From Methyloglobulus sp. (lineage in GTDB: Bacteria; Pseudomonadota; Gammaproteobacteria; Methylococcales; Methylomonadaceae): a stretch of 64,000 nucleotides of DNA. This document shows, one piece after another, positions 24,203 to 33,369 of this stretch. The notes below the pieces were generated by a model, which ran no database searches, was not told the origin of the DNA, and saw only the letters and a list, made by a program, of their open reading frames with translations. Numbering within the stretch: the first letter of the stretch is position 1; every line of letters starts with the position of its first letter. The DNA is taken from positions 1 through 64,000 of the forward strand of contig JABFQX010000017.1 in the NCBI GenBank assembly GCA_013141505.1. The letters run 5' to 3'. The translations under genes were made by a program, and so were the position numbers.

Positions 24203-26278
24203 TCAAATCATCTCAACCTGTTTATCAAAAGCCTGCTGAATCAACTCTATCACATCATCAAGTTCATGTAGCTTTGATAAGCCTACTTCTACATCGCCAT
24301 TACCCCAGCGTCCCAACCCGGAAACATCTTTGCATAAACCCTTCGGGTCGATGACTTCGGGGAATTCCATATTCAACGACAATCTGAGTTTAGATTTTTG
24401 CGGCACAATATCGACAAAATTTGTTTCTGATTTGTAGGCGATGTAAAGCTTCTTGAATTCTTCAGTGACTGATGAATCGATGTTCATGATGCGTATTTTT
24501 AACGCTTCATAGAGTGCCAACATATCCCCGGTCAAATACTCGTATTGATCTAACGAGTATTGCGAGGCGGCATTTTCCTTTGGACGAAATTGCTCTAATT
24601 GTTCATCGGTAATATTTGGCGCAAACCAAATTTCATTCGCTTTTTGTGCTAACTGCTCAGCCCGTGTTTTTATTTGCTCAACATTCCAAATATCGGTTGT
24701 ACGCAGAAAATCATTCAAGCGAATAGGCGAATGGTTAAAGCCACCTTCAATGGTTTTTTTCTGGCTAAATGAGCGGTCGCTTAGTTCTGAGTTATAGCCC
24801 GTCAGCGTCAGGTTGCCCAATGTATGAAGATATTCGTTTTGGATGGTTTGCCATTCTTCACCTAACATTGCTTTCCATTCGTTCGATACATCCTTGTTCT
24901 GAGGCAAGATATGCTCAATTGTGTATTCGTCGATAGCAACATGCTCTTTACGTTTATGGTTTTCTAAACGATCCAGCATGTAGTTACGATTTCGGAAGTT
25001 ATAAACATCCTTGATAGTGATCTCTTTTTGAAATTCCGCATCAACTGGAAAACGTTTGTAGCTGTCCATTAGTAAAAACGCCGCCTGAACACTCTCAAGG
25101 TAGTTTACTTTACGTACCGATTTATAAAGGTTGGCAAAAGTCTTGTTCATGCTATTGGTTGGTATGCCGCAAATTGCACGGCGGAACACGTAGTTTTCTA
25201 CCAAACACAAAATTTGGTAGAAATCTGTTTCCGGAAGAACTTTTAGATCATAGTCATTGTAGACCGCCAACAGGAAAGGATAACTGACATCAACCTTTAA
25301 CCGCGAGATGCGTTTGAAAGCTTGTTGCAACACATCCCTTGGCTCTTTGTGCATGACCATATTCACATAAAACTGAGCATAACGATGAATATCGGCGACG
25401 ACTTCTTTGATAGTGCCGGGTGCATTCTTGCTTTGCACAAAATGTTTGAAGGCATCATAAACTTGGTCAATTCTTGGAATTGCTCCAGTTTTAACCGATA
25501 AATAATCCCGCATAAAGGAGTTGAACCAAACCGCATATTCATTACCGAAATTTTGTTCCATTGGAAACCAGTATTTTTCATACAGTTCGGTTTGCAATGT
25601 AACTTCCTGCCCCATGAGTACGTAATTGCGGATCAAATCCGCTTGTGACAAATCTAGGCCAGTGCTGTTTAGGCTTTCAAAAATCAGTTGTGGATTGTCG
25701 ATGTCTTTTTCCAGCGCTACATCCACAATAAACAACCGCATTAAACCGTTGTAAACATCGACCACATTGTCAGCGGTAATCCGTTGTTTAAAGAATTGAT
25801 AGTTTTCGTAGACACGAAGTGATTTTGGCTCAATAGGGTTAATGCCTTTGAGCAAATCGATCAAGGTTTGCTTATCACTGCGGGTTAACAGCAATTTAAA
25901 ATGCAGTTCGCCGTCTTCTTCGGCATTAAACAGGTAATAGTTCTGTAACTTGGTCGCGTTGGTTTCTATGTTGCAGTCGTTATCTTTAACAAACTCAGCT
26001 AGAGCAGCAATTAATAAGGTAACAGTTGTCAATCGTTGTTGACCATCAATGACTAAAAGACGCGGAACATCTGCTAATGTATGAATACTTTGCTGAAAAT
26101 ACACTACCGAGCCGACAAAGTGGCCGTGAATATTGTCGCTTTGGCTGATGCGTATTATGTCTTTAAATAATTGTTCGCACTGTGCTTGATGCCAGCTATA
26201 AGTGCGTTGGTAAATAGGGATTACAAATTGCTTAGGACCTTTAATTACACTAAGTAAATTGGCGGAGCTGGCTTTCAT
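24203..26278 (-). CDS. DUF262-DUF1524 protein (GmrSD-like type IV restriction)
   Basis: 691 residues. DUF262 is at the start: QFVIPIYQRTYSWHQAQCEQLF (18-39) and LLVIDGQQRLTTVTLLIAAL (75-94). The C-terminal half holds DUF1524 with its His-Asn nuclease motif: YTIEHILPQNKDVSNEW, then HTLGNLTLTGYNSELSDRSF. This is the fused form of GmrS and GmrD, which uses NTP hydrolysis to cut DNA with modified cytosines. It follows the type III res gene by 14 bp, so it may be expressed with it. Full length and motifs suggest it is active. Confidence 0.85.
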   Translation of the reverse strand: MKASSANLLSVIKGPKQFVIPIYQRTYSWHQAQCEQLFKDIIRISQSDNIHGHFVGSVVYFQQSIHTLADVPRLLVIDGQQRLTTVTLLIAALAEFVKDNDCNIETNATKLQNYYLFNAEEDGELHFKLLLTRSDKQTLIDLLKGINPIEPKSLRVYENYQFFKQRITADNVVDVYNGLMRLFIVDVALEKDIDNPQLIFESLNSTGLDLSQADLIRNYVLMGQEVTLQTELYEKYWFPMEQNFGNEYAVWFNSFMRDYLSVKTGAIPRIDQVYDAFKHFVQSKNAPGTIKEVVADIHRYAQFYVNMVMHKEPRDVLQQAFKRISRLKVDVSYPFLLAVYNDYDLKVLPETDFYQILCLVENYVFRRAICGIPTNSMNKTFANLYKSVRKVNYLESVQAAFLLMDSYKRFPVDAEFQKEITIKDVYNFRNRNYMLDRLENHKRKEHVAIDEYTIEHILPQNKDVSNEWKAMLGEEWQTIQNEYLHTLGNLTLTGYNSELSDRSFSQKKTIEGGFNHSPIRLNDFLRTTDIWNVEQIKTRAEQLAQKANEIWFAPNITDEQLEQFRPKENAASQYSLDQYEYLTGDMLALYEALKIRIMNIDSSVTEEFKKLYIAYKSETNFVDIVPQKSKLRLSLNMEFPEVIDPKGLCKDVSGLGRWGNGDVEVGLSKLHELDDVIELIQQAFDKQVEMI

Positions 26279-26293
26279 TACTTTATTATTTAG

Positions 26294-28879
26294 TTAATCT
26301 GGCAAACCAGGTTTTAAATTATTCATTAATGAAGACTCCCAATTTTCATATCGCCCATCCTTCACTGCTATGAAAAAATGGGGGTAATCTTCCGGACTCA
26401 AAAAATAAAAATGATATGTCCAATGCCAGCCAACTTCCTCTAATTTCCGATTCAATTCCTCATAATGTTTTATGCCTTCGCGCAACTTAGCTTTATTTTT
26501 ATTGGAATCATCGCCATCCGCCTTAATCTCTATAACCAACACCTCTTGTTTCCCGAAAACTTTGATAAAAAAATCAGGATTAAAGTTTTCAGATTTAACG
26601 TGCGTCTTTGCGGTTGTTTCCGGTTTGTAAGAATAAGGGAAAGCGTAAAAACCCTTGTCCGGGCTTTTTAAAAACGAATCAAACAATCCAATATTCTGAA
26701 AAATGTGCTCGACAAATTTTGTTTCCGGCTTGGATGATGTGACGATAAAATTAGTGGGCGATTTAAAATCGGTTAGGGAAATGGGATGTAAATTGCTTAA
26801 TAAGTGCTTATCTTCGTCTCTATAATAATCTTGGCTAACAGCAATCCCACGAATTTTCATAAATTCTTTCCATAACGACTTTTCATCATCCAATAATCCC
26901 GCATCTTGATTTTCCGAATAAAAAACATGGGTATCGTTTTTCAATCCATCTTCGGAAAACGACTGACGGTTCAGCTTGCTTAAATCCGCATAAATAAGGT
27001 TATTAGGTTTCATTTCAAAACGTGGCGATGTCTTGCCTAAATCCCTGAACAACGGACCAAACGCCTGTTGGGTTTTGAATAGATTCTCATGGGAAATGAA
27101 ATCCGTTTCTTGATTTGTACGCCGCAAATTATCTTGGATTAAATTTGCAATACGAATACTAGTCCAACGCAGCGAAAGCTCTTCATCTTTATCTTTCAAA
27201 AACAGCTTGATGCGCTTGACGGCCTCATCTATTGTAAAAATATTGCGATTTTCAATTAAGGTCGCTACTTTGCCGGAGCGGTTATAGGTTGTTATTTCTT
27301 CATAGCTGCGTGACTGCGGGGAATAATCAATAACTTCCGGCTCACTAGCCGTTTTTAATTTAACTTCTTCGGTTTGCTGGATAACTTGATAATCAAGGTT
27401 GTATAAATCAAACACATATTTCTTTTGCGCTTCTAAATACCCCCAAGACAGCCTATTTTCTATTTCCAGAACATCACGATATAAATCGGCGATTTGCTGT
27501 GTCCAACGTTCATGATTATTGATTTTGACCATCACGCTACCAGATAACCCCGAAGGCATTCGCAAGCCGCGTCCTAACACTTGCGAAATTAACAGCTTAG
27601 AATTAAATGCTTTGTTTTCGTGCGGGACAATCTGAAACACGTTCTTTACATCCCAGCCTTCGGTCAACATACTGACCGAAACAATCCATTCCACCGGGTT
27701 CTGTGGGTCGTCAACAGTCTTAAGTAACTGCACATTGTCACGACGCACTTTATCCGGTTTATCGACTATAGCTTTTACCCGTTCGCCGTCATTTCCGCTG
27801 GGAATACCGGACGCAACCCAAATGACCTTTTTCTCGGCTTCTTGACGGCTCAGTTTTTCTTTGTCGACAATAAATTCCACCAGCTCGTTCCATACTTCCA
27901 CACAAGAAGCGATTTTTTCTGTGACAACAATACTGATAGGTTTAAGTTTTCCAACATAAGCATTCCGATTTAGCAGATGGTTTTGGTAGGTTTCTTCATA
28001 ACTGCAATCAACGCCAATTAGCCGCTCCAAAGCATAATCGACCTGTTTCACAACTTTCGCCTCAATTGCTTTCTTCAAGCTATAACGATAAACCACATCA
28101 GGAAAATAGCTGTCGCCAATATACGGTGTACCCGTAAAATTTACTATAAAGTGAAAACCAAACTCAGGGTTTTGCAGAAACTCCAACCAGCGTTTAGTCG
28201 CTTGGTCTACACCGCTAAATATATGATGCGCCTCGTCATTCAAAACCAGCGTTCTATTGCCTTTACCTGTAAAACTGTCGCGAATGGACGAACCCGTCCG
28301 GTCATAAACCGCATGAATATTCTCCACGCAAATATCCCCCGCCAATATCGGGTCATTCGCGCTTTTCACACCTGGGTTAAGGTAAACCGCGCCCAACTCC
28401 TGCAGAATGGAGGTTAAATTAGGATCGGCACTCAACTGAAAAAACTTACTTTTCAGGCCATCCTCAATGGTTAATGTCGGACATAAAACCAACACTTTAT
28501 CAACTAAACCCTCAGCCAACAACAACCTCGCTAATCCGTAAATCGCAAAACTTTTACCTGTCCCCGTGGCTAAATCGACACTCACAGATTTTTTATCAGC
28601 AAGGGCAAAACTGGATAAATAGTTTTGGAGCGTCTCGCCAAAATAACTTTGCAACTTAGTATTACGGTCAAAATTTTCAGCGGCTAATTCTCCGGTAGTT
28701 TTGTATTTGCTTGACAGCAAAAACTTCAAAACTGTTTTAATAGCTTCAGTCTGGAAGGAATAATGTGTTCCACTTAATTCCGCTAAAAACGCATCATATT
28801 TATTAAAGATATTTCTGACAGCGGCATCGTCATCCTGGATTTGTAATACAAAATCATCATTTCGATAAGTAACAGCCAT
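26294..28879 (-). CDS. res: Type III restriction-modification system, Res subunit
   Basis: 861 residues. A superfamily 2 helicase core contains Walker A (LATGTGKSFA, about 103-112), LVLNDEAHHIFSG (DEAH-type box II), FIVNFTGTPY (motif III) and SKLLISQVLGRGLRMPSG (motif VI). The C-terminus has a PD-(D/E)xK endonuclease: NPDFFIKVFGKQEVLVIEIKADG. Res complexes with Mod, translocates using ATP and cuts DNA when two unmodified sites meet. Its ATG shares one base with the mod stop (TGATG). All key residues are present. Confidence 0.92.
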   Translation of the reverse strand: MAVTYRNDDFVLQIQDDDAAVRNIFNKYDAFLAELSGTHYSFQTEAIKTVLKFLLSSKYKTTGELAAENFDRNTKLQSYFGETLQNYLSSFALADKKSVSVDLATGTGKSFAIYGLARLLLAEGLVDKVLVLCPTLTIEDGLKSKFFQLSADPNLTSILQELGAVYLNPGVKSANDPILAGDICVENIHAVYDRTGSSIRDSFTGKGNRTLVLNDEAHHIFSGVDQATKRWLEFLQNPEFGFHFIVNFTGTPYIGDSYFPDVVYRYSLKKAIEAKVVKQVDYALERLIGVDCSYEETYQNHLLNRNAYVGKLKPISIVVTEKIASCVEVWNELVEFIVDKEKLSRQEAEKKVIWVASGIPSGNDGERVKAIVDKPDKVRRDNVQLLKTVDDPQNPVEWIVSVSMLTEGWDVKNVFQIVPHENKAFNSKLLISQVLGRGLRMPSGLSGSVMVKINNHERWTQQIADLYRDVLEIENRLSWGYLEAQKKYVFDLYNLDYQVIQQTEEVKLKTASEPEVIDYSPQSRSYEEITTYNRSGKVATLIENRNIFTIDEAVKRIKLFLKDKDEELSLRWTSIRIANLIQDNLRRTNQETDFISHENLFKTQQAFGPLFRDLGKTSPRFEMKPNNLIYADLSKLNRQSFSEDGLKNDTHVFYSENQDAGLLDDEKSLWKEFMKIRGIAVSQDYYRDEDKHLLSNLHPISLTDFKSPTNFIVTSSKPETKFVEHIFQNIGLFDSFLKSPDKGFYAFPYSYKPETTAKTHVKSENFNPDFFIKVFGKQEVLVIEIKADGDDSNKNKAKLREGIKHYEELNRKLEEVGWHWTYHFYFLSPEDYPHFFIAVKDGRYENWESSLMNNLKPGLPD

Positions 28880-31398
28880 CAGCTAACTCCCTTGAAGGTG
28901 ATTTTTTTCTCATTTCCATATTTATCCACCAGGATCAGCATTACGGTTTCACCGCACTGGTTTTTAGGTAAACGAATATCCAGTTTTTCACAAGCAGCGG
29001 CCTTATCTTCAAAGCCTCCGCTCACTTCCCTTCGCGCTCGTTTGAGTTCTTCCGTCACCAAGTCCTCAGCCCAAAATACCTGGGATAACTTAAATACCTC
29101 GTCTTGGTAACCCAAATCCACCAGCACCATGGATAAAGTAGCAAAATTTGGAAAATCTTCGGGATCAGTTGCCAAGGTATTGGCACGGAATTTTGTTAAC
29201 CGGATAACATGATCTTGTTCGCCTACATTGAATACATCCTGATTTTCAACATCCGAACTCAAGCATGACCATTCCACCAATGGCTGCGAGATAAAATCAA
29301 AACCGACGGCATCAATTACTGCATTCACATCGGCTTCTGAGGTCGGCTGTGGCAATGCGCCGGGTTTATTGTTTTCCAATAAGCGCTGTAATACGGATAA
29401 AGGCACTTTCAGGAAAATATAACGAGTATTGCCGCGTTTGATCTCATCCTGCATAAAGCCCATTGCCACAATGGGTGCGATGATATAAAAACGGTCGCCT
29501 GCTTGTCCGCCCGTCACCGAATGTAGACTTTCGACAAAACTTTCCTCCAGCACCATGTCTTGGTTATTGGGATAATCCCAAACAAATGCTGAATCGCCGC
29601 CGATATAACCATCGGCTTCAAACGCCTTGATTTTATGCGGTGCGTCGCGTAGGCTGAATAACTGCATAACAAACGGCTTATACTCCGCCCACGGCAGGGC
29701 ATACAGTTTTTGTTTGTCGTAAATACCCGCATTCAGCAATACAAATTCCTTAGCCTTAAGCGGTTGGGATTTGGGGCTTGGGGTTTTCGGTTCAACAAAG
29801 GAAATCAAGAAGGTAATGCGTCCCACTGTCACGGCTTTTTCACCGGCTTTTAAGCCTTCGGTGTCTTCCAGCACACTCAAGTTTGACAACTGCAATTTGT
29901 CCTCGGGACACACCAGCGAAAAGCATTCGGGCTTATTACCGCTCAGGTATTTGTCGGTAAATTCGGCTAAGTCTTCTAGCAAGGCATCTGTAATAATCAG
30001 ATCGCCGCGCCGCGCTTTGTCGTAGATCATGAGTAAGCCACGACTATCGGATTTGGAATGCTCGGCAAAATCGCTCACCCGTTCGTATTCGCGGCGTTCA
30101 TCCTTAGCCGCTGAACCGACATTGCTTGTTAAATTAAGCAGTCGTTTTTGGATGGTGTAAATCGCCAGCTTGCCGCAATCCATACCGATCCAGCGGCGGC
30201 TCAGTTTTTCGGCGGTGGCAACGGTGGTGCCGGAACCGGCGAAGGCATCCAGTACGATGTCCCCCATATTGGATGAAGCTTTGATTATTCTCTCAATTAA
30301 ATCTTCCGGTTTTTGAGTCGGATAGGCTAATCGTTCTGGTGATTGATTATGTATCAATTTTGTATCTGTCCATACGTCTTGTAATGGAACACCTTCAACT
30401 TCGTCAGCAAATCTTTTTAGCCTAGGCATTCCATTTTTTGGCCAATGAATCCTTCCAAGCTTATCTAGTTCATCCAAAGCGATTAGAGGATTAGACTCAG
30501 CTGTAGTAGACAATAAATTCCTAACAGATTGAGAAATTGCCCAATGCCTACCTTTTTTTGATGGGTCAATTCCACGCCAAGGTTTTCCACTATTTCCATC
30601 TTTAGTTATTCCAGCAGCAGTTAAATCACCACGGGCATAGCGTTTTCCAGATGCTTCATCAATTTGGTCGAAAAATTGCTTTAAATAAAGCTGACTAACT
30701 TGATCTTGCACTTTATTCCATACCCAATTTTCTGATTTTGAATAGAAGAAAATCGTATCGTGAATCGCACCGTATTTATTTGCATCATTGTGAGCACTTT
30801 GCCTTTTCCAAATTATTTCATTGCGAAAATTTGTTTCAACAAATACCTCATCCAATATCGCTTTAAGATAATGTGATTTTTTAGTGTCCAAATGCACATA
30901 AATTGAACCGTCATCCGACAGAATTTCCCGCAACAACACCAGCCGCTCACGAATGAACTCAATAAATTGTGCGCCCATGACCTTATCCCGATACGCCTTT
31001 TCGCGGTCTTTCATAAAGTCCTGCTTGGTGGCAAAGGGTGGATCGATATAAACCAGTTTGATCTTGTTTTTGGTGCCGTAACGGTTTGCACCACGTTGGT
31101 CGTTGTAAATCGCTTTTAACGCTAACAGGTTGTCACCGAAAATCAGCAGATTGCGCCAATCGTCTTCAAAGGGATTATCGCTATTGAAACTGCGCATTTC
31201 TTGTAACGGCGCGGCTGGGGTGCGGCTGAGTATATCCGGCTCTGACTTTTTACCTTTGTATTGCAGTTCATACACCGCCGTCCGTTCAACGTAATCAGTA
31301 TTGTCGGCAAACAACAGGTTTTTATAATGAATGGGTAAAGGCTTGCCTTGTTCAATTATCTGTATGATGCGTTGTTTTTCTTGTTCGGTAAGCAGCAT
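28879..31398 (-). CDS. mod: Type III restriction-modification system, Mod (adenine-N6 methyltransferase)
   Basis: The track uses GTG 31419; ATG 31398 with AAGGAA upstream is better (839 residues). Mod recognises the site and methylates one strand at adenine N6. Motif IV DPPF is in LVYIDPPFATKQDF (119-122) and precedes motif I FAGSGTT in VLDAFAGSGTTVATAEKL, the beta-class order of type III enzymes. The target-recognition region lies between. The C-terminal 400 residues are longer than in many Mod proteins and include no motif I know. I saw no simple-sequence repeat that would give phase variation. It heads the leftward defence operon. Confidence 0.9.
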   Translation of the reverse strand: MLLTEQEKQRIIQIIEQGKPLPIHYKNLLFADNTDYVERTAVYELQYKGKKSEPDILSRTPAAPLQEMRSFNSDNPFEDDWRNLLIFGDNLLALKAIYNDQRGANRYGTKNKIKLVYIDPPFATKQDFMKDREKAYRDKVMGAQFIEFIRERLVLLREILSDDGSIYVHLDTKKSHYLKAILDEVFVETNFRNEIIWKRQSAHNDANKYGAIHDTIFFYSKSENWVWNKVQDQVSQLYLKQFFDQIDEASGKRYARGDLTAAGITKDGNSGKPWRGIDPSKKGRHWAISQSVRNLLSTTAESNPLIALDELDKLGRIHWPKNGMPRLKRFADEVEGVPLQDVWTDTKLIHNQSPERLAYPTQKPEDLIERIIKASSNMGDIVLDAFAGSGTTVATAEKLSRRWIGMDCGKLAIYTIQKRLLNLTSNVGSAAKDERREYERVSDFAEHSKSDSRGLLMIYDKARRGDLIITDALLEDLAEFTDKYLSGNKPECFSLVCPEDKLQLSNLSVLEDTEGLKAGEKAVTVGRITFLISFVEPKTPSPKSQPLKAKEFVLLNAGIYDKQKLYALPWAEYKPFVMQLFSLRDAPHKIKAFEADGYIGGDSAFVWDYPNNQDMVLEESFVESLHSVTGGQAGDRFYIIAPIVAMGFMQDEIKRGNTRYIFLKVPLSVLQRLLENNKPGALPQPTSEADVNAVIDAVGFDFISQPLVEWSCLSSDVENQDVFNVGEQDHVIRLTKFRANTLATDPEDFPNFATLSMVLVDLGYQDEVFKLSQVFWAEDLVTEELKRARREVSGGFEDKAAACEKLDIRLPKNQCGETVMLILVDKYGNEKKITFKGVS

Positions 31399-31800
31399 AG
31401 TCTTCCTTAGAAAGGTCACCGAAGTGGTGTTTTCATCTTATTATTTTTGTAACAACGGGATTTATTATGACTATTCTCTGTTATAGAGCTTCCGATAACA
31501 ACCTTGTATTGCTTATATTTGGAGCTATCGGTATATTTTTAACCCCAAATGCATCAATTTTGAGTATTTTTATTCTTTCAACGATCCTAAGTTAATATTG
31601 TTATTGGGCAACGCTATTTAAAGTAACCCAGTTTGTTCCCCTCAGAAGGATAGCTTACCTAACACTAGACCAGTACAAGGATAATACAACCAAACATATA
31701 GATGGTCTACACCAGATGATTGATATAGCCCAGTATTACCAATGGATGGAACTGCCATCCATTCCTGTTCCTTAGCATCCAACATGAATTATGTAATAGA
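31399..31800. other. Intergenic, promoter region of the defence block
   Basis: 402 bp between mod and the rep-like gene, both leftward. It must contain the mod promoter. No ORF, RNA gene or clear operator was recognised. Confidence 0.3.
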
Positions 31801-32760
31801 TTAAGCCACCTGAGCTAGAAATTGTTGCTCATACTCCCTGTGGACTAGGCTCCTCAACCCTTCTTTGTGGGCGGCATCGAAATCCATATCCCTTTTCTTA
31901 AAAGAAAGGGGCTTTATCCGATAGTTCTCAAGCAGCTTTAGGTAACGGCGTCGTTCTTGATCTACTAGGATATACAAAGCAGAGTTAAGCCCGTTTTCAT
32001 ATGCATCATCCCTAAATTCCTTAGAAAATCCTTCATCTTCAAGGAAACTGTCTTTATAAAAGTTAATTGCCTTAAATTCCTTTAGCAAATGCCGATCTAG
32101 TTCAGCCATAGTACAGTCCAAGTTCCTTAACCTGATTTCTATACGATGATGGCTGATGTTTTCAAAAGAAGGATAGAAATCAAAGTCCAGAGCAATACTG
32201 TCTTCAATGCCTTGTTCAGCACGTTTATCGTACATGGTGATCCTTCGATTACTCATCTCACTGCCTATGACCTGGCTAATGATTTTGTAACCAAATTTAT
32301 CCCTATAGATTTCAGATTGCTCAATCCTACTTCTATGGATGTACAAGCCTGGTTCCATATCAAAGACATCAAGGGTAAGGTCTAGCCTAGTAAGACGGGC
32401 ATGGAAGTAAATCTTTTTCATCACGTCTTTAGTTAGGAGCTTTATTAAGAACAGTCTAAATTTCTTTCTACCTCTAACTCCTAGATTACGTGGATTGTAT
32501 TCTACTCGTAAGAAGTTATGGCTTGTGTTGATTGGATAGACTGATAGCTTAATAGTATTCCATTGGAATATCTCAAATTGGTAGTTATTCTGGTATCTAC
32601 CATTATTATGTCCATATACCCGTCTATTATATTTCTCATAAAAATTTGGATCATTTAATCTATCGATTAAAAGTAATCTCTTACTCTTTCTAATTGGAAA
32701 TGTAAAAGCTATCTTGTCGTAAAATAGAACTTGTATTGGATCAATGAAGTTATGTTTCAT
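31801..32760 (-). CDS. Replication initiator-like protein (Rep_trans type)
   Basis: 319 residues, strongly basic and AT-rich in codon use. IYFHARLTRLDLTLDVFDM, then RRITMYDKRAEQ and HHRIEIRLRNLD, fit the rolling-circle initiator/RstA-like family (Rep_trans), where a Tyr near YDK is the nicking residue. It would initiate replication of the excised island. The AT-rich upstream stretch with inverted GTACGAAATGTAC sites is a natural origin candidate. The match rests on scattered motifs, so the family call is moderate. Confidence 0.5.
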   Translation of the reverse strand: MKHNFIDPIQVLFYDKIAFTFPIRKSKRLLLIDRLNDPNFYEKYNRRVYGHNNGRYQNNYQFEIFQWNTIKLSVYPINTSHNFLRVEYNPRNLGVRGRKKFRLFLIKLLTKDVMKKIYFHARLTRLDLTLDVFDMEPGLYIHRSRIEQSEIYRDKFGYKIISQVIGSEMSNRRITMYDKRAEQGIEDSIALDFDFYPSFENISHHRIEIRLRNLDCTMAELDRHLLKEFKAINFYKDSFLEDEGFSKEFRDDAYENGLNSALYILVDQERRRYLKLLENYRIKPLSFKKRDMDFDAAHKEGLRSLVHREYEQQFLAQVA

Positions 32761-33369
32761 AGTAGATTCCTTATTCTGTATTATGATTACTGTTATATAT
32801 AAATTACAAATATTTGATTGCTATAAACAACTGCACAAATATTATTTGATTAGTTATTTATAGGCTTTATTTACAGTATTTATTTCTACAGAAAAAAGAG
32901 GGGTGTAATGACTAGAATAGAGTTGATAATTATTGATTAAAACTAGATTCATTCTAACTTCTGAATTATTACTCAACTCTTTCAACCTATCTCATCTACT
33001 CTATTCACTTCACATCGCTTATTCACTCTATTCCATTACCCTGGGCTACGTCCAACATGCTGTTAGTTCTATTAATATTCCGTTATAAATAACTGTTTAC
33101 GGTTCGGAAACTAAAAAAAATATGTACGAAATGTACGTATTTACTCAACTAGATTAGTAGTAAGGGATATCGAATTTAAAGCATTAGCGCAAAATACGTT
33201 CAATCAAATATCATGATGGCCGACATAAAACTGTACATTTCGTACAATTTTAAGACGTAATTTATAACATCGTATTTTACTGAAATTAACAGGTATTGAT
33301 GTGTGGAAAAACCCCATTCTCAATACCCGCATAATTTATTGACCATTTTAAATGGACTCGATAAATGGT
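32761..33369. other. AT-rich control/origin-like region upstream of rep
   Basis: No gene. The 13-mer GTACGAAATGTAC occurs at 33124-33136 and, inverted, at 33233-33245, about 96 bp apart. Each copy is itself an interrupted GTAC palindrome. With the AT-rich flanks and the rep-like gene just downstream, this could be an operator pair or replication origin. Inference only. Confidence 0.45.
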
